Assembly: GCA_900767815.1 (NCBI GenBank)
Contig: CAAGAM010000229.1
Span: 1-20,104 of the forward strand
Length of the DNA: 20,104 nucleotides
Source of the DNA: Clostridia bacterium
GTDB taxonomy: Bacteria; Bacillota; Clostridia; Christensenellales; Borkfalkiaceae
Reading direction: 5' to 3'
The notes beneath the pieces were generated by a model. That model saw nothing but the letters and a program-made list of their open reading frames with translations. It had not been told where the DNA came from and searched no databases. Shown piece after piece: positions 1 to 6,911 of this stretch; position 1 is the first letter of the stretch; each line of letters starts with the position of its first letter. A program made the position numbers and the translations under genes.

Positions 1-488
1 ACGAGAAATGCAACGCCTTAATTTCGCGGCTGAATGCGCGGGTGGAGGACTTGACGCAGCAAGTGAGGAGCGTAGAATGGACGAACGACGCGCTCGTGAC
101 GAGGCTGAAAGAAGACGTAGAGCAGCTGACGAAAGATATGAAAGAGGACAATCGGAACTTGCTGTCGAGCCTGCGGATAACGCTTCAAAGGATAACGGAA
201 ACGGTAACGGAAATACAACGGCAAATAAGTACAACTATGGCAAAGGCGACTGACGAGGCGACGGCGTTATTAAAAGAGAGAATCACGCTTGCCGCGGACG
301 ACGCTTCCGAAGTAATCGACGCGCACGCGAAAGAACTTACGAAAAAGGTGCAAAGTCTCGAAAAAGAGGTGGATAAAGCAAGGGAAGATATACGCTTGGA
401 GCGCGGTTTCCGTAAATTCTTTTTCTGGCTCACGCCGGCATTGTTGCTGGCACAGAGTATAATGACGGCAATTTTATTGCTTAGATAA
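1..488 (+). CDS. C-terminal part of a coiled-coil protein with a terminal membrane anchor (5' truncated)
   Basis: The frame is open to the left edge, so the real start lies outside the window; the GTG at 42 is internal. About 161 residues are visible. Nearly all of it is charged, heptad-like coiled coil, rich in E, K, D and Q. It ends with a single hydrophobic segment (FFFWLTPALLLAQSIMTAIL) next to the C-terminus, so the protein is probably tail-anchored with the coiled coil in the cytoplasm. It lies directly upstream of tnpV in an element with a large serine recombinase. By position it could be the tail of a mobilization protein or relaxase, but no catalytic domain is in view. The family is not recognised. 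The coding assignment is good; the function is unknown. Confidence 0.7.
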   Translation, partial: EKCNALISRLNARVEDLTQQVRSVEWTNDALVTRLKEDVEQLTKDMKEDNRNLLSSLRITLQRITETVTEIQRQISTTMAKATDEATALLKERITLAADDASEVIDAHAKELTKKVQSLEKEVDKAREDIRLERGFRKFFFWLTPALLLAQSIMTAILLLR

Positions 489-519
489 AAACTTTTTTTT
501 AAAAAATAATAATTTTAGC

Positions 520-548
520 TTGACTATAAAACGACAAGCAAGTATAAT
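520..548 (+). promoter_or_regulatory. Sigma-A promoter for tnpV
   Basis: TTGACT at 520-525 and TATAAT at 543-548 are separated by 17 bp. It lies about 50 bp upstream of the tnpV start and is the only good promoter between the truncated first gene and tnpV. Confidence 0.75.
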
Positions 549-560
549 GTAATCACAATA

Positions 561-574
561 TCGTATATATACGA
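561..574. promoter_or_regulatory. Perfect 14-bp palindrome just downstream of the tnpV promoter
   Basis: TCGTATATATACGA reads the same on both strands and starts 12 bp after the -10 box, about where transcription should begin. The position suggests an operator. No U-tract follows, so a terminator is unlikely. The binding protein is not known. Confidence 0.45.
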
Positions 575-599
575 GTATGTAAAAACGGGAGAGATAGAT

Positions 600-953
600 A
601 TGAAAGCAACGGAAGTGATACGAAAAGCAAATTCGGGCGAGGGGTTAACGGTGGAAGAAATTAAAATTTACAACGCTAACGTAAAACCGCAGAAACACGT
701 ATACGGTAAGTACGGAACGCTTGCAAAAAAGTATCTTGAAAATAAAGGAATCTACTGGACGATTGTAGATCTCCCCGGATATTTACACGGCGTAGACAAA
801 GCGGCGGAAACGTTTTACGATGATATGTGGAATAAGCTTTCCGGATGCGAGCAATATCGCCGCACCGGAAACTATTTGGAAGACGTGAAAAGAATTAACG
901 CTATTGAGAAAGTCATCGAAGAAGAAATATTGAATGAAATTGTCTATGTATAG
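600..953 (+). CDS. tnpV: TnpV family transposon-encoded protein
   Basis: A 117-residue protein. The middle (KYGTLAKKYLENKGIYW, about residues 37-53) and the C-terminus (EKVIEEEILNEIVYV) match the pattern I know for TnpV: a YG-x-L/M-R/K-K-x-YL stretch, a long helical segment, and an EEIVLNELVY-like end. TnpV is a small protein of unknown biochemical role carried by Tn4451-like mobilizable transposons and relatives in Clostridia, usually close to a TnpX-type large serine recombinase. The same arrangement holds here, with the recombinase 0.5 kb downstream. The ATG at 600 is preceded by a GGGAGAG ribosome site and a consensus promoter. The assignment rests on sequence pattern and context. Confidence 0.75.
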   Translation: MKATEVIRKANSGEGLTVEEIKIYNANVKPQKHVYGKYGTLAKKYLENKGIYWTIVDLPGYLHGVDKAAETFYDDMWNKLSGCEQYRRTGNYLEDVKRINAIEKVIEEEILNEIVYV

Positions 954-964
954 AGGTTGAAATT

Positions 965-1087
965 ATGAAATTATTAAAAGTGTTGAACGTAACGGGAAGA
1001 ATTTTGTTTGCGGGTTTATTGATAATAGGTCATATTATAATGGGTGTTATAGGGCTTATTATTTGCGCTGTTACGTCACAAAAATAA
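965..1087 (+). CDS. Small membrane protein, possibly cut short by a stop codon
   Basis: The ATG at 965 follows a GAGG ribosome site 11 bp after the tnpV stop. It encodes 40 residues: a short basic N-terminus (MKLLKVLNVTGR) and one hydrophobic helix (about residues 13-37), then TAA. The same frame continues past this TAA for another 43 codons, to TGA at 1217. That stretch begins with a hydrophilic, protein-like segment (NQSEKANEADSGSSFIAEIL) and then runs into the repeats at 1195. The ORF may therefore be a membrane protein with a cytoplasmic tail, inactivated by a point mutation. It could equally be an intact 40-residue protein. Function unknown. Confidence 0.45.
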   Translation: MKLLKVLNVTGRILFAGLLIIGHIIMGVIGLIICAVTSQK

Positions 1088-1194
1088 ATTCGCAGGCGAT
1101 ATAAAAATCAATCCGAAAAAGCGAACGAGGCGGACAGCGGTAGTTCGTTTATTGCGGAAATATTAAAAAGGAGGATAATACGCTATAAATGGAG

Positions 1195-1256
1195 AGAGAA
1201 CATTGTATCTATATGGTGAGAGAACATAGTAACCGTTCGGGGAAGAGAACATTGTA
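1195..1256. repeat. Three 13-bp direct repeats (24-25 bp period), possibly an IS21-type end remnant
   Basis: The unit AGAGAACATTGTA occurs at 1195-1207, as AGAGAACATAGTA at 1219-1231, and again exactly at 1244-1256. The starts are 24 and 25 bp apart, so all copies lie on nearly the same helical face. On the minus strand the unit reads TACAATGTTCTCT. IS21-family elements carry multiple short terminal repeats bound by IstA. From memory, some clostridial members have TGTTCTC-type repeats, so a leftover IS end is plausible. Alternatives are recombinase or regulator binding sites. Confidence 0.5.
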
Positions 1257-1285
1257 CCCTGTAGCAAAAATTAAAAATTACAGGA

Positions 1286-1462
1286 GTGACAAAGGAACAA
1301 AAGAAATTAAAAGAGGTAATGGACGAAAAGTATGTGGCTTTCTTATTGCTTGAAAGCATGTACGAATCTGGGAAAATTAACAAGGCAACGTATGAAAATG
1401 TGCTTAAAGAAAAAAGGAATTATATCGAAGAAAAGTATAATTTAAAGGATGTGACGGTATGA
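1286..1462 (+). CDS. SHOCT-like small protein upstream of the recombinase
   Basis: Reading from GTG at 1286 gives 58 residues. The stop TGA at 1460 overlaps the recombinase start (ATGA), a coupling that supports a real gene. The core (LLESMYESGKINKATYENVLKE, about residues 22-43, quoted in outline) has the SHOCT pattern: leucine-rich helix, G-K/x-I-x-x-x-x-Y/F-E, then K. Small SHOCT proteins next to large serine recombinases occur in clostridial elements, where a role in recombination is suspected but not proven. The start is uncertain: GGAG overlaps the GTG, and ATG at 1319 (47 residues) has AGAGG only 2 nt upstream. The direct repeats just upstream may have displaced the original start region. 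Confidence 0.6.
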   Translation: MTKEQKKLKEVMDEKYVAFLLLESMYESGKINKATYENVLKEKRNYIEEKYNLKDVTV

Positions 1463-3252
1463 GCAGGGTGATTTTATCTGATTTATCGGAAAATAAAGTG
1501 GTTTTGCCGACGAATGTATCGACGTTTGACAGGGACAGGCAGCGCAGCGTTGTATTTTACGGACGGGTAAGTACGGAACATGAAGCGCAACTCGCCGCAC
1601 TCGAAAATCAAATGCAATGGTATGAAGATCAGGCGAAGTATCACCCGAACTGGACGGTGTTAAAAAGTTATATCGATCGCGGAATCACGGGAACGCAGGC
1701 GAAGAAACGCCCCGCATTCATGGAAATGCTAAACGACGCCAAGTATCATAAATTTGATTTGATCGTAACGCGCGAGGTATGCCGTTTTGCGAGAAATACG
1801 GTAGATACGCTTGTAATTACGAGACAGTTAAAAGAAATCGGGATAGAAGTATATTTTGTGGAAGATAACATCTGGACGATGGATAACGATGGCGAACTTC
1901 GGCTTACGATTATGGCGACTCTTGCGCAGGAAGAAAGTAGAAAAACGTCTGAACGCGTTCGTGCGGGACAAAAGATAAGCCGAGATAACGGCGTGTTATA
2001 CGGCAACGGGAATATTCTCGGCTATGACAGGCTCGGCGATACTTACGTTATCAACGAAGATCAGGCGGAAACGGTGCGCATTATTTACGATTTATACTTA
2101 AAAGGCAACGGCTTTAATAAAATCGTAAACGAACTCGTGCGGTTGAAGCGTAAAGATTCGTCGGGGCTGGTGCGGTGGGACGCGACAAAAGTTTCTCGTA
2201 TTTTACATAACGCAACGTATAAGGGATATCAAGGTTATTATAAATCGCATAAGAATAACCATTTGGATCAAAAGACGATAATAAACCGCGACGAAGATAC
2301 TTATCTTTACGTAAAAGGCAGGTTTACTCCGATTATATCCGAAGAAGTATGGGATAAATGCAAGGCTCTCAGAGAAAGCAAGTTGACCTTAAGGAAAACG
2401 CAAGAGGGGAAACTCGAACGGACGGGGACGAGAACTTCGGAAGATATCTGGGCAAAGCGTCTGATCTGTCGGTGCGGGCATCGTATGAGAAAGGATCGGT
2501 GGCACGTAAATAAAACGGGTTTAACTTACGGCTACAAATGTTACAACGTTTTAAATAACGGAAGTAAACAGACGAGAATAGACGCCGGGCTCGATGCGGA
2601 CAAGTATTGCGATATGGGTACGATAGCCGATTGGAAATTCGATTTAATGCTGCGTGAGTTGTTAAAAGCATTGAATTTAAATAACGACGATTTAATTAAA
2701 AAAGCGTATAATCAATTTGAGAACTCGTATACGAAAGAAACGAAGGAAGCAAGAGAACTTCGCGACGCGGAAGCAAAACTCAGAAAAATTCGGATTAAAC
2801 TTGAAAATTTAACCGAAATGCGCGTTAACGGAGAAATCGATAAGCAAGAATATTCGTCGTTAAAGGCAAAAACTAACGGCGAAATGCTTATTGCCGAAAA
2901 AGAAATCGACGATATAAAACGAGTGGTGCTTGAAGAGGAACGGAAAGCTACGCCGCTTGTTTCAATTGACGTTTTTCGTTCCATGGCGGTGGAAGACCTG
3001 GATTTTACGAAACCGATACGGCATTCTGCTTTGGTGAATACAATGATTAAAAAAATCGTGCCGAACACTTCGCTTGATTTTAAGTGGTATCTTAATTTAT
3101 ATCCGAAGCGTGATGACGCGGGCGACAAGGACTACAAAGAAGTTGTAGAATTTACAATCAATTACGACGCGGCGAAAGATTTTCGGAATAATCGTGGCGA
3201 AATGCTCAGACAAAACCAGTGGAAGGACCTGACCGTAAGAGTTATGATTTAA
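1459..3252 (+). CDS. Large serine recombinase (TnpX-type site-specific recombinase)
   Basis: A 597-residue protein. The resolvase domain begins at VVFYGRVSTE, with R36 and the presumed nucleophile S38; downstream are the conserved IDRGITG, REVCRFARN and ATLAQEESRKTSERVR stretches (to about residue 175). Next come a recombinase domain (about 185-300), a cysteine-bearing zinc-ribbon-like segment (from LICRCGHRM near 335 to about 390), and a charged coiled coil (about 430-500). This is the usual order and length for large serine recombinases. They excise and insert elements through a covalent serine-DNA intermediate with a 2-bp core, without a transposase of DDE type. The ATG overlaps the stop of the SHOCT-like gene. 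With tnpV close by, the enzyme most resembles the TnpX group of Tn4451-like elements; exact subfamily is inferred. Confidence 0.93.
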   Translation: MSRVILSDLSENKVVLPTNVSTFDRDRQRSVVFYGRVSTEHEAQLAALENQMQWYEDQAKYHPNWTVLKSYIDRGITGTQAKKRPAFMEMLNDAKYHKFDLIVTREVCRFARNTVDTLVITRQLKEIGIEVYFVEDNIWTMDNDGELRLTIMATLAQEESRKTSERVRAGQKISRDNGVLYGNGNILGYDRLGDTYVINEDQAETVRIIYDLYLKGNGFNKIVNELVRLKRKDSSGLVRWDATKVSRILHNATYKGYQGYYKSHKNNHLDQKTIINRDEDTYLYVKGRFTPIISEEVWDKCKALRESKLTLRKTQEGKLERTGTRTSEDIWAKRLICRCGHRMRKDRWHVNKTGLTYGYKCYNVLNNGSKQTRIDAGLDADKYCDMGTIADWKFDLMLRELLKALNLNNDDLIKKAYNQFENSYTKETKEARELRDAEAKLRKIRIKLENLTEMRVNGEIDKQEYSSLKAKTNGEMLIAEKEIDDIKRVVLEEERKATPLVSIDVFRSMAVEDLDFTKPIRHSALVNTMIKKIVPNTSLDFKWYLNLYPKRDDAGDKDYKEVVEFTINYDAAKDFRNNRGEMLRQNQWKDLTVRVMI

Positions 3253-3255
3253 GCT

Positions 3256-3287
3256 TTAAGGCATGCGGGTAATACCGTGTGCCTTAA
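3256..3287 (+). terminator. Hairpin terminator after the recombinase
   Basis: A 13-bp stem starts 3 nt after the recombinase stop: TTAAGGCATGCGG (3256-3268) pairs with CCGTGTGCCTTAA (3275-3287), with two G-U wobbles and a 6-nt loop. A T-rich but interrupted tail follows, so termination may be moderate. The element's end should lie not far downstream. Confidence 0.65.
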
Positions 3288-3369
3288 TTCTTCTAATATT
3301 TGAACGGGATTCTTTTGTAAAATTGTGTAGCAACAAGCACACGCCACGATTGCAAGTTGGGTAAAACAA

Positions 3370-3398
3370 TTGCTTGTTTCCGTTGAATATGGTATAAT
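3370..3398 (+). promoter_or_regulatory. Sigma-A promoter for the ribbon-helix-helix gene
   Basis: TTGCTT at 3370-3375 and TATAAT at 3393-3398 are 17 bp apart, with a TG one base before the -10 (extended -10). It lies 35 bp upstream of the ATG at 3433. Its -10 region shares the 15-mer GAATATGGTATAATT with the promoter at 7792. Confidence 0.75.
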
Positions 3399-3432
3399 TA
3401 TAATAAATAAATCAAACAGATAAGGTTAAGTT

Positions 3433-3645
3433 ATGGTTATTCGGAAAGAAGATACGGCGAGCAGAGTTGCAAGACGAAAATACGAAGAGAAAAACAAAAA
3501 ATTGCGTAAAGAAAAGAATGCGAATTTCCAAACGATGATTCCGAGAGAATTGTTTGAAGAAATCAACGTTTTTTTGACCGAAAAGGGTATGACTAAGGTT
3601 GATTTTATCAAAAAAGCCTTTGAGATAATGCAGAATAACGGGTAA
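3433..3645 (+). CDS. Small ribbon-helix-helix-like protein
   Basis: A 70-residue protein with a very basic first half (K/R-rich, residues 3-32). A C-terminal half follows the ribbon-helix-helix pattern: a short strand NFQTMIPRELFEEI (about residues 33-46, polar and hydrophobic alternation), then two helices around a turn (FLTEKGMTKVDFIKKAFEIM). CopG/Arc-type proteins of this size are DNA-binding repressors or antitoxins and act as dimers. No toxin partner lies beside it on this strand; the next gene, 207 bp away, is hipB with its own promoter. An own promoter and an AAGG ribosome site support expression. Could be a regulator from the upstream element or an orphan antitoxin. Confidence 0.65.
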   Translation: MVIRKEDTASRVARRKYEEKNKKLRKEKNANFQTMIPRELFEEINVFLTEKGMTKVDFIKKAFEIMQNNG

Positions 3646-3677
3646 TATATTTTAGTATTAAATGCAATTTTAACAAT

Positions 3678-3754
3678 GGCGGTTTGTCGAAGAAAATCGA
3701 CGAATCGCTTTTTGTATGCGCTTTTTGTATCGTGTTATTCGACAAAATTTCGCC
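3678..3754. repeat. Inverted repeat enclosing two 11-bp direct repeats
   Basis: TTTGTCGAA (3683-3691) and TTCGACAAA (3738-3746) form an inverted repeat, flanked outward by GGCG (3678) and CGCC (3751). Between the arms, GCTTTTTGTAT occurs twice (3707-3717 and 3720-3730), 2 bp apart. It lies 40-115 bp upstream of the hipBA promoter. It could be a regulator-binding region, a mobile-element end or a recombination site. Confidence 0.5.
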
Positions 3755-3782
3755 GTTATGGACAAATCTTTAAAATTATAAC

Positions 3783-3798
3783 GTCAATTATTATTGAC
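3783..3798. promoter_or_regulatory. Candidate HipB operator (perfect 6-4-6 dyad over the -35)
   Basis: GTCAAT-TATT-ATTGAC is a perfect inverted repeat that overlaps the hipBA -35 hexamer. HipB proteins are known to bind dyads at their own promoter and repress it together with HipA, so this is the natural operator candidate. Binding itself is inferred. Confidence 0.55.
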
Positions 3799-3822
3799 AA
3801 ATCAAAAGCAATTGTATATAAT
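3794..3822 (+). promoter_or_regulatory. Consensus sigma-A promoter for hipBA
   Basis: TTGACA at 3794-3799 and TATAAT at 3817-3822 with a 17-bp spacer: both hexamers match the consensus fully. The hipB ATG at 3853 follows 30 bp later with a GGGAGA ribosome site. Confidence 0.85.
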
Positions 3823-3852
3823 AGTGAATATTAAAGCAACGGGAGATTTGCT

Positions 3853-4176
3853 ATGAAGAAAAGGACAATACTTTTATTTCCGGATACGATAAAAATATTA
3901 GAGCAAATGGGTGAGCAGATAAGGTTGGCGAGACTCAGAAGAAATTTATCGGTCGAACTCGTTTCGGAGCGCGCAAATATAAGCAGGGCAACGCTGTGGG
4001 CGATTGAAAAAGGCAGTCCTTCCGTCGCGATAGGATATTATGCGGCTGTTTTGCATGCGCTGAACGATATGGATAAAGATTTATTGCTGGTGGCTAAGGA
4101 CGATAAACTCGGGCGGACGATTCAGGATTTGAATTTAACGACGCGCCGTCGGGCAACGAAAAAGAAAGGGGATTAA
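3853..4176 (+). CDS. hipB: HipB-like antitoxin / XRE-family repressor
   Basis: A 107-residue protein with a Cro/CI-type helix-turn-helix: MGEQIRLARLRRNLS (about 19-33) followed by VSERANISRATLWAIEKG (about 37-54), then a helical dimerisation segment and a basic C-terminal tail (RRRATKKKGD). It sits 3 bp upstream of a HipA-family kinase gene, the normal order for hipBA systems. There HipB neutralises HipA and represses the operon. The basic tail is a little longer than in minimal HipB proteins. Transcription comes from a full-consensus promoter whose -35 lies in a perfect dyad, fitting autoregulation. Confidence 0.85.
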   Translation: MKKRTILLFPDTIKILEQMGEQIRLARLRRNLSVELVSERANISRATLWAIEKGSPSVAIGYYAAVLHALNDMDKDLLLVAKDDKLGRTIQDLNLTTRRRATKKKGD

Positions 4177-4179
4177 AAT

Positions 4180-5442
4180 ATGTTGCAAGAAAAAAAGATA
4201 TATGTGTATTTCGATAATAACGTAGATAAAAGAATAAAAGTCGGCTGTCTTTATGCGGACTTTCAAAAAGGAAAGGAAAAGTTTTCCTTTGAATATGACG
4301 ACGAGTTTTTTACGAGTTTTCTTTTCCGAAATTTCTTCGATTACGATTTGCAGCCGTATAAGGCAAGGCAATATTTACCGACGGACAAAACCTTGTTCGG
4401 CGTTTTTTCGGATACCGCGCCGGACAGATGGGGCAGGCTTTTGATGAAGCGCAGAGAGCGTATCAAAGCCGAAGAACAAAAATTGCCAAAAGTAAATACT
4501 TTGTATGAAACGGATTATCTGCTCGGCGTTTTCGACGAGGCGCGTATGGGCGCGTTACGTTTTTGTTTGGAGGAAAACGGAGAATATCTTTCCGCGGAAA
4601 GGGAATTGTGTACGCCGCCGTTTGAAAGTTTAAGAACGCTCGAAGAGGCGTCTCGTCAGTTTGAAAAAGAAGAAAACCTGTTAAACGGCAAGTGGCTGAA
4701 ACTGTTGCTTGCGCCCGGTTCTTCTTTGGGCGGGGCAAGACCGAAAGCAACGGTAAAAGACGTTGACGGAAGTTTGTGGATAGCAAAATTTCCTTCGAAA
4801 AACGACGAATACGATATAAACGCTTGGGAGAAAACCGTTCTCGATCTTGCAAAGCTTTGCAATCTGAACGTTCCCGACACAAAACTTATGAAATTTTCCA
4901 AACTCGGCAGTACGTTTTTAGTAAAGCGTTTTGACAGAGTCGGGGAAAAAAGAATTCATTTTATGTCTGCTATGACGGCGCTCGGCAAAAAAGACGGTGA
5001 TAATGCGACGGGCGGAATAAGTTATCTGGATATTGCGGCGTTTATAAGCGCAAACGGAGCAAATCCGAGAGAAGATTTGACGGAACTTTGGAAACGTATC
5101 GTGTTTAATATCGCGGTTTCCAATACCGACGATCATTTAAGAAACCATGGATTTATTTTAACCGAGGAAGGCTGGCGATTATCTCCGCTATATGACGTAA
5201 ATCCGAATTTAGATAAAGATTCGCTTTCACTAAATATTACGGAAGACGACAATGCGTTATCCGTTGATTTGGCGATTGAGGTCTCGGAGCATTTCGGGAT
5301 AGATAAAAAATCCGCTATGGATATGGCAAACGAAATACTTTCGGCGGTGCGAGATAATTGGCGTAACGTTGCGGAGAAAAACGGCTTGAGCAAGAACGCG
5401 ATAGAGTATATGCGCCCTGCGTTTTCCATAGCGGAAATTTAA
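4180..5442 (+). CDS. hipA: HipA-family serine/threonine kinase toxin
   Basis: A 420-residue protein of normal HipA length. Visible family marks: an N-terminal HipA domain (about 5-140), the glycine-rich GSSLGGARPKA loop (180-190, equivalent to the segment carrying the autophosphorylated serine in E. coli HipA), KFPS with the ATP-site lysine (203), the catalytic segment NTDDHLRNHGF (315-325) and the metal-binding YDVNP (338-342). All key residues are present, so the kinase should be active. E. coli HipA phosphorylates glutamyl-tRNA synthetase, stopping translation and producing persister cells; the target here is not known. The 3-bp gap to hipB implies translational coupling. It may stabilise the element or act in phage defence by dormancy. 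Confidence 0.92.
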   Translation: MLQEKKIYVYFDNNVDKRIKVGCLYADFQKGKEKFSFEYDDEFFTSFLFRNFFDYDLQPYKARQYLPTDKTLFGVFSDTAPDRWGRLLMKRRERIKAEEQKLPKVNTLYETDYLLGVFDEARMGALRFCLEENGEYLSAERELCTPPFESLRTLEEASRQFEKEENLLNGKWLKLLLAPGSSLGGARPKATVKDVDGSLWIAKFPSKNDEYDINAWEKTVLDLAKLCNLNVPDTKLMKFSKLGSTFLVKRFDRVGEKRIHFMSAMTALGKKDGDNATGGISYLDIAAFISANGANPREDLTELWKRIVFNIAVSNTDDHLRNHGFILTEEGWRLSPLYDVNPNLDKDSLSLNITEDDNALSVDLAIEVSEHFGIDKKSAMDMANEILSAVRDNWRNVAEKNGLSKNAIEYMRPAFSIAEI

Positions 5443-5497
5443 GACTTTTAAGAGTGTGCTGCTAATACGAAGATATTATAAATAAAAGGAAGTTACT

Positions 5498-6661
5498 ATG
5501 TCTTATAAGAATAATCACTATGTTCCGAGATTAGTCTTGCGTAGATTTGCAGACAAAGTCTCGGTCTATAATATAAAAACCGGTGAGTTGGCGGAAAATA
5601 AAAGACTAGAGAAGGTTTTTGCTTTAAGTGAGCTTTATAGCGAAGAAGTAGAAAAAGAGTTGGCTGAAAAAATAGAGTCACCGTTTGCTTTGATTCTCAA
5701 TAATAAAATTCTTTCGTCTAAGGTCGGTGATAATATTGAAATTACACGTAAAGAGTTAAATATTATTAAGAAATTTCTACTTGTATCACAAATGAGGGTT
5801 TTTGTTGAAGAGGGCAAATTTTCTATCCTTGAAAAAGGGTTAACGCAAGCCATGAAAAAAATGGGGGTAGAATTCCCGTTTGAAGAAAGAGAGATAAGTG
5901 AAACTGTAGAACAAAGATGGTTGCGCAATATTAAGGTTGTAGTTGAATGTCAAGATTTATCAAAAATACAAGAACATGAATTGTGTACTTACGAGATATA
6001 TCGTTGGGCTCAAATTTATAATGCTGGTTATATGGCGATTTGGGATGGGAAAAACAGCGGTGAAGACTTTATCATTACCGACATCGGAATGACATCGGAG
6101 GTTGAACCGAGTTATGTTAAAATTGGACTTGAGACGGATAAAAAGAATTATTTAATGAAAAGATTTTTAGAGGAAACGAATCTTTTGGTTAAACAAAATT
6201 TATTAAATTTACTATATGCACAAGTTAATTTTCATGAAAACTACTATATGTTTTCCATATCAAAAAACAGAATGATTGTTATAATTAACCCCTTTTTTAG
6301 AATGTATGATAAAAAAGAAAAACTAGGAGTTCCCAATATTTGGCCTACAGAAATTCAAGATAGAAAATTATTCGAAAAGAATAAATCTGAAAGATTGCCG
6401 ATAATAATGGGAAAGCAGGTATTAAAAGAAAATGACAAGTTTTGGTATAAAATATGTCAAATGAATTGGGAAGATGTTGTATGGGTAAATATGTTAATGC
6501 TGGATCGAATAGATACACTGTTGGGCTTTGCTGACCTAGAAAAAATAAGTGATAGTATCTATAACTATATAGAATGGCATAAAGAAAGGAATATAGTAGC
6601 GCCTAGGGATTATCAAAGTTTATTGAAAATTATTAAAGAGAGAGGGATTATTGACGAATAG
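5498..6661 (+). CDS. DUF4238 family protein
   Basis: A 387-residue protein starting at ATG 5498 behind an AAGGAAG ribosome site. The N-terminus (NNHYVPRLVLRRFADKVSVY, residues 5-24) is the hallmark of DUF4238, whose members begin NHYVPxxxLRxFA. After this come mixed helices, an IIVINPFFRMYD segment and a charged C-terminus. No membrane segment or signal peptide is seen. DUF4238 has no established activity; members are often found in accessory DNA and near defence genes. This gene is clearly more A/T-rich than its neighbours and prefers A/T-ending codons (AAA, TTA, AAT), pointing to separate acquisition. It lies 55 bp after hipA and could be co-transcribed, but it has no known link to hipBA. 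Confidence 0.8.
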   Translation: MSYKNNHYVPRLVLRRFADKVSVYNIKTGELAENKRLEKVFALSELYSEEVEKELAEKIESPFALILNNKILSSKVGDNIEITRKELNIIKKFLLVSQMRVFVEEGKFSILEKGLTQAMKKMGVEFPFEEREISETVEQRWLRNIKVVVECQDLSKIQEHELCTYEIYRWAQIYNAGYMAIWDGKNSGEDFIITDIGMTSEVEPSYVKIGLETDKKNYLMKRFLEETNLLVKQNLLNLLYAQVNFHENYYMFSISKNRMIVIINPFFRMYDKKEKLGVPNIWPTEIQDRKLFEKNKSERLPIIMGKQVLKENDKFWYKICQMNWEDVVWVNMLMLDRIDTLLGFADLEKISDSIYNYIEWHKERNIVAPRDYQSLLKIIKERGIIDE

Positions 6662-6766
6662 TTATATAAACGATTATAGCAGCTGAATTAGAAACGTGAA
6701 TTCAATAGACTTTATCTGTAAAAACGAGAAATTTTAAGTTAATGATAATTAGTAAGTGGAGTAAGC

Positions 6767-6819
6767 AAAATTTCGGTGGCGGTAATATATATAAATATCA
6801 GGACCGGCGATGAAATTTT
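6767..6819 (+). terminator. Imperfect hairpin downstream of the DUF4238 gene
   Basis: AAAATTTC (6767-6774) pairs with GAAATTTT (6812-6819). After a 5x5 internal loop with some wobble pairs, CGGT (6780-6783) pairs with ACCG (6803-6806). A TTTTTT run follows at 6831-6836, some 11 nt beyond the stem, so this is a weak terminator candidate at best. Confidence 0.3.
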
Positions 6820-6874
6820 CTGATTTTAGATTTTTTGTCAATTTTGGTGATTTTATGCAGAAAAGTTATAAAAA

Positions 6875-6911
6875 TTCATATTTATGCAATAGATATTCAT
6901 AAAAATATACA
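6875..6911. promoter_or_regulatory. Pair of ARG-box-like sites without an arginine gene
   Basis: TTCATATTTATGCA (6875-6888) is a near-palindrome of the ARG-box type. Six bases later TATTCATAAAAATATACA (6894-6911) has a similar shape. Tandem ARG boxes bind the arginine repressor ArgR/AhrC, but no arginine gene follows, and AT-rich DNA gives such matches by chance. Low confidence. Confidence 0.2.

Noticed and set aside
8..253. 81-codon + strand ORF at the left edge
   Set aside because: Out-of-frame shadow of the coiled-coil gene; low-complexity R/E/D/N composition caused by that gene's repetitive codons.
1195..1256. CRISPR-like array
   Set aside because: Three units of 13 bp with 11-12 bp between them are far too short for CRISPR repeats and spacers, and no cas gene is present.
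1189..1353. 54-codon ORF starting at ATG 1189
   Set aside because: It is made largely of the 13-bp repeats and then overlaps the SHOCT-like gene in another frame; the AAGGAGG upstream is too far (about 14 nt) from this ATG.
2712..3128. 138-codon minus-strand ORF within the recombinase
   Set aside because: Serine/phenylalanine-rich antisense of the coiled-coil region, no ribosome site or domain.
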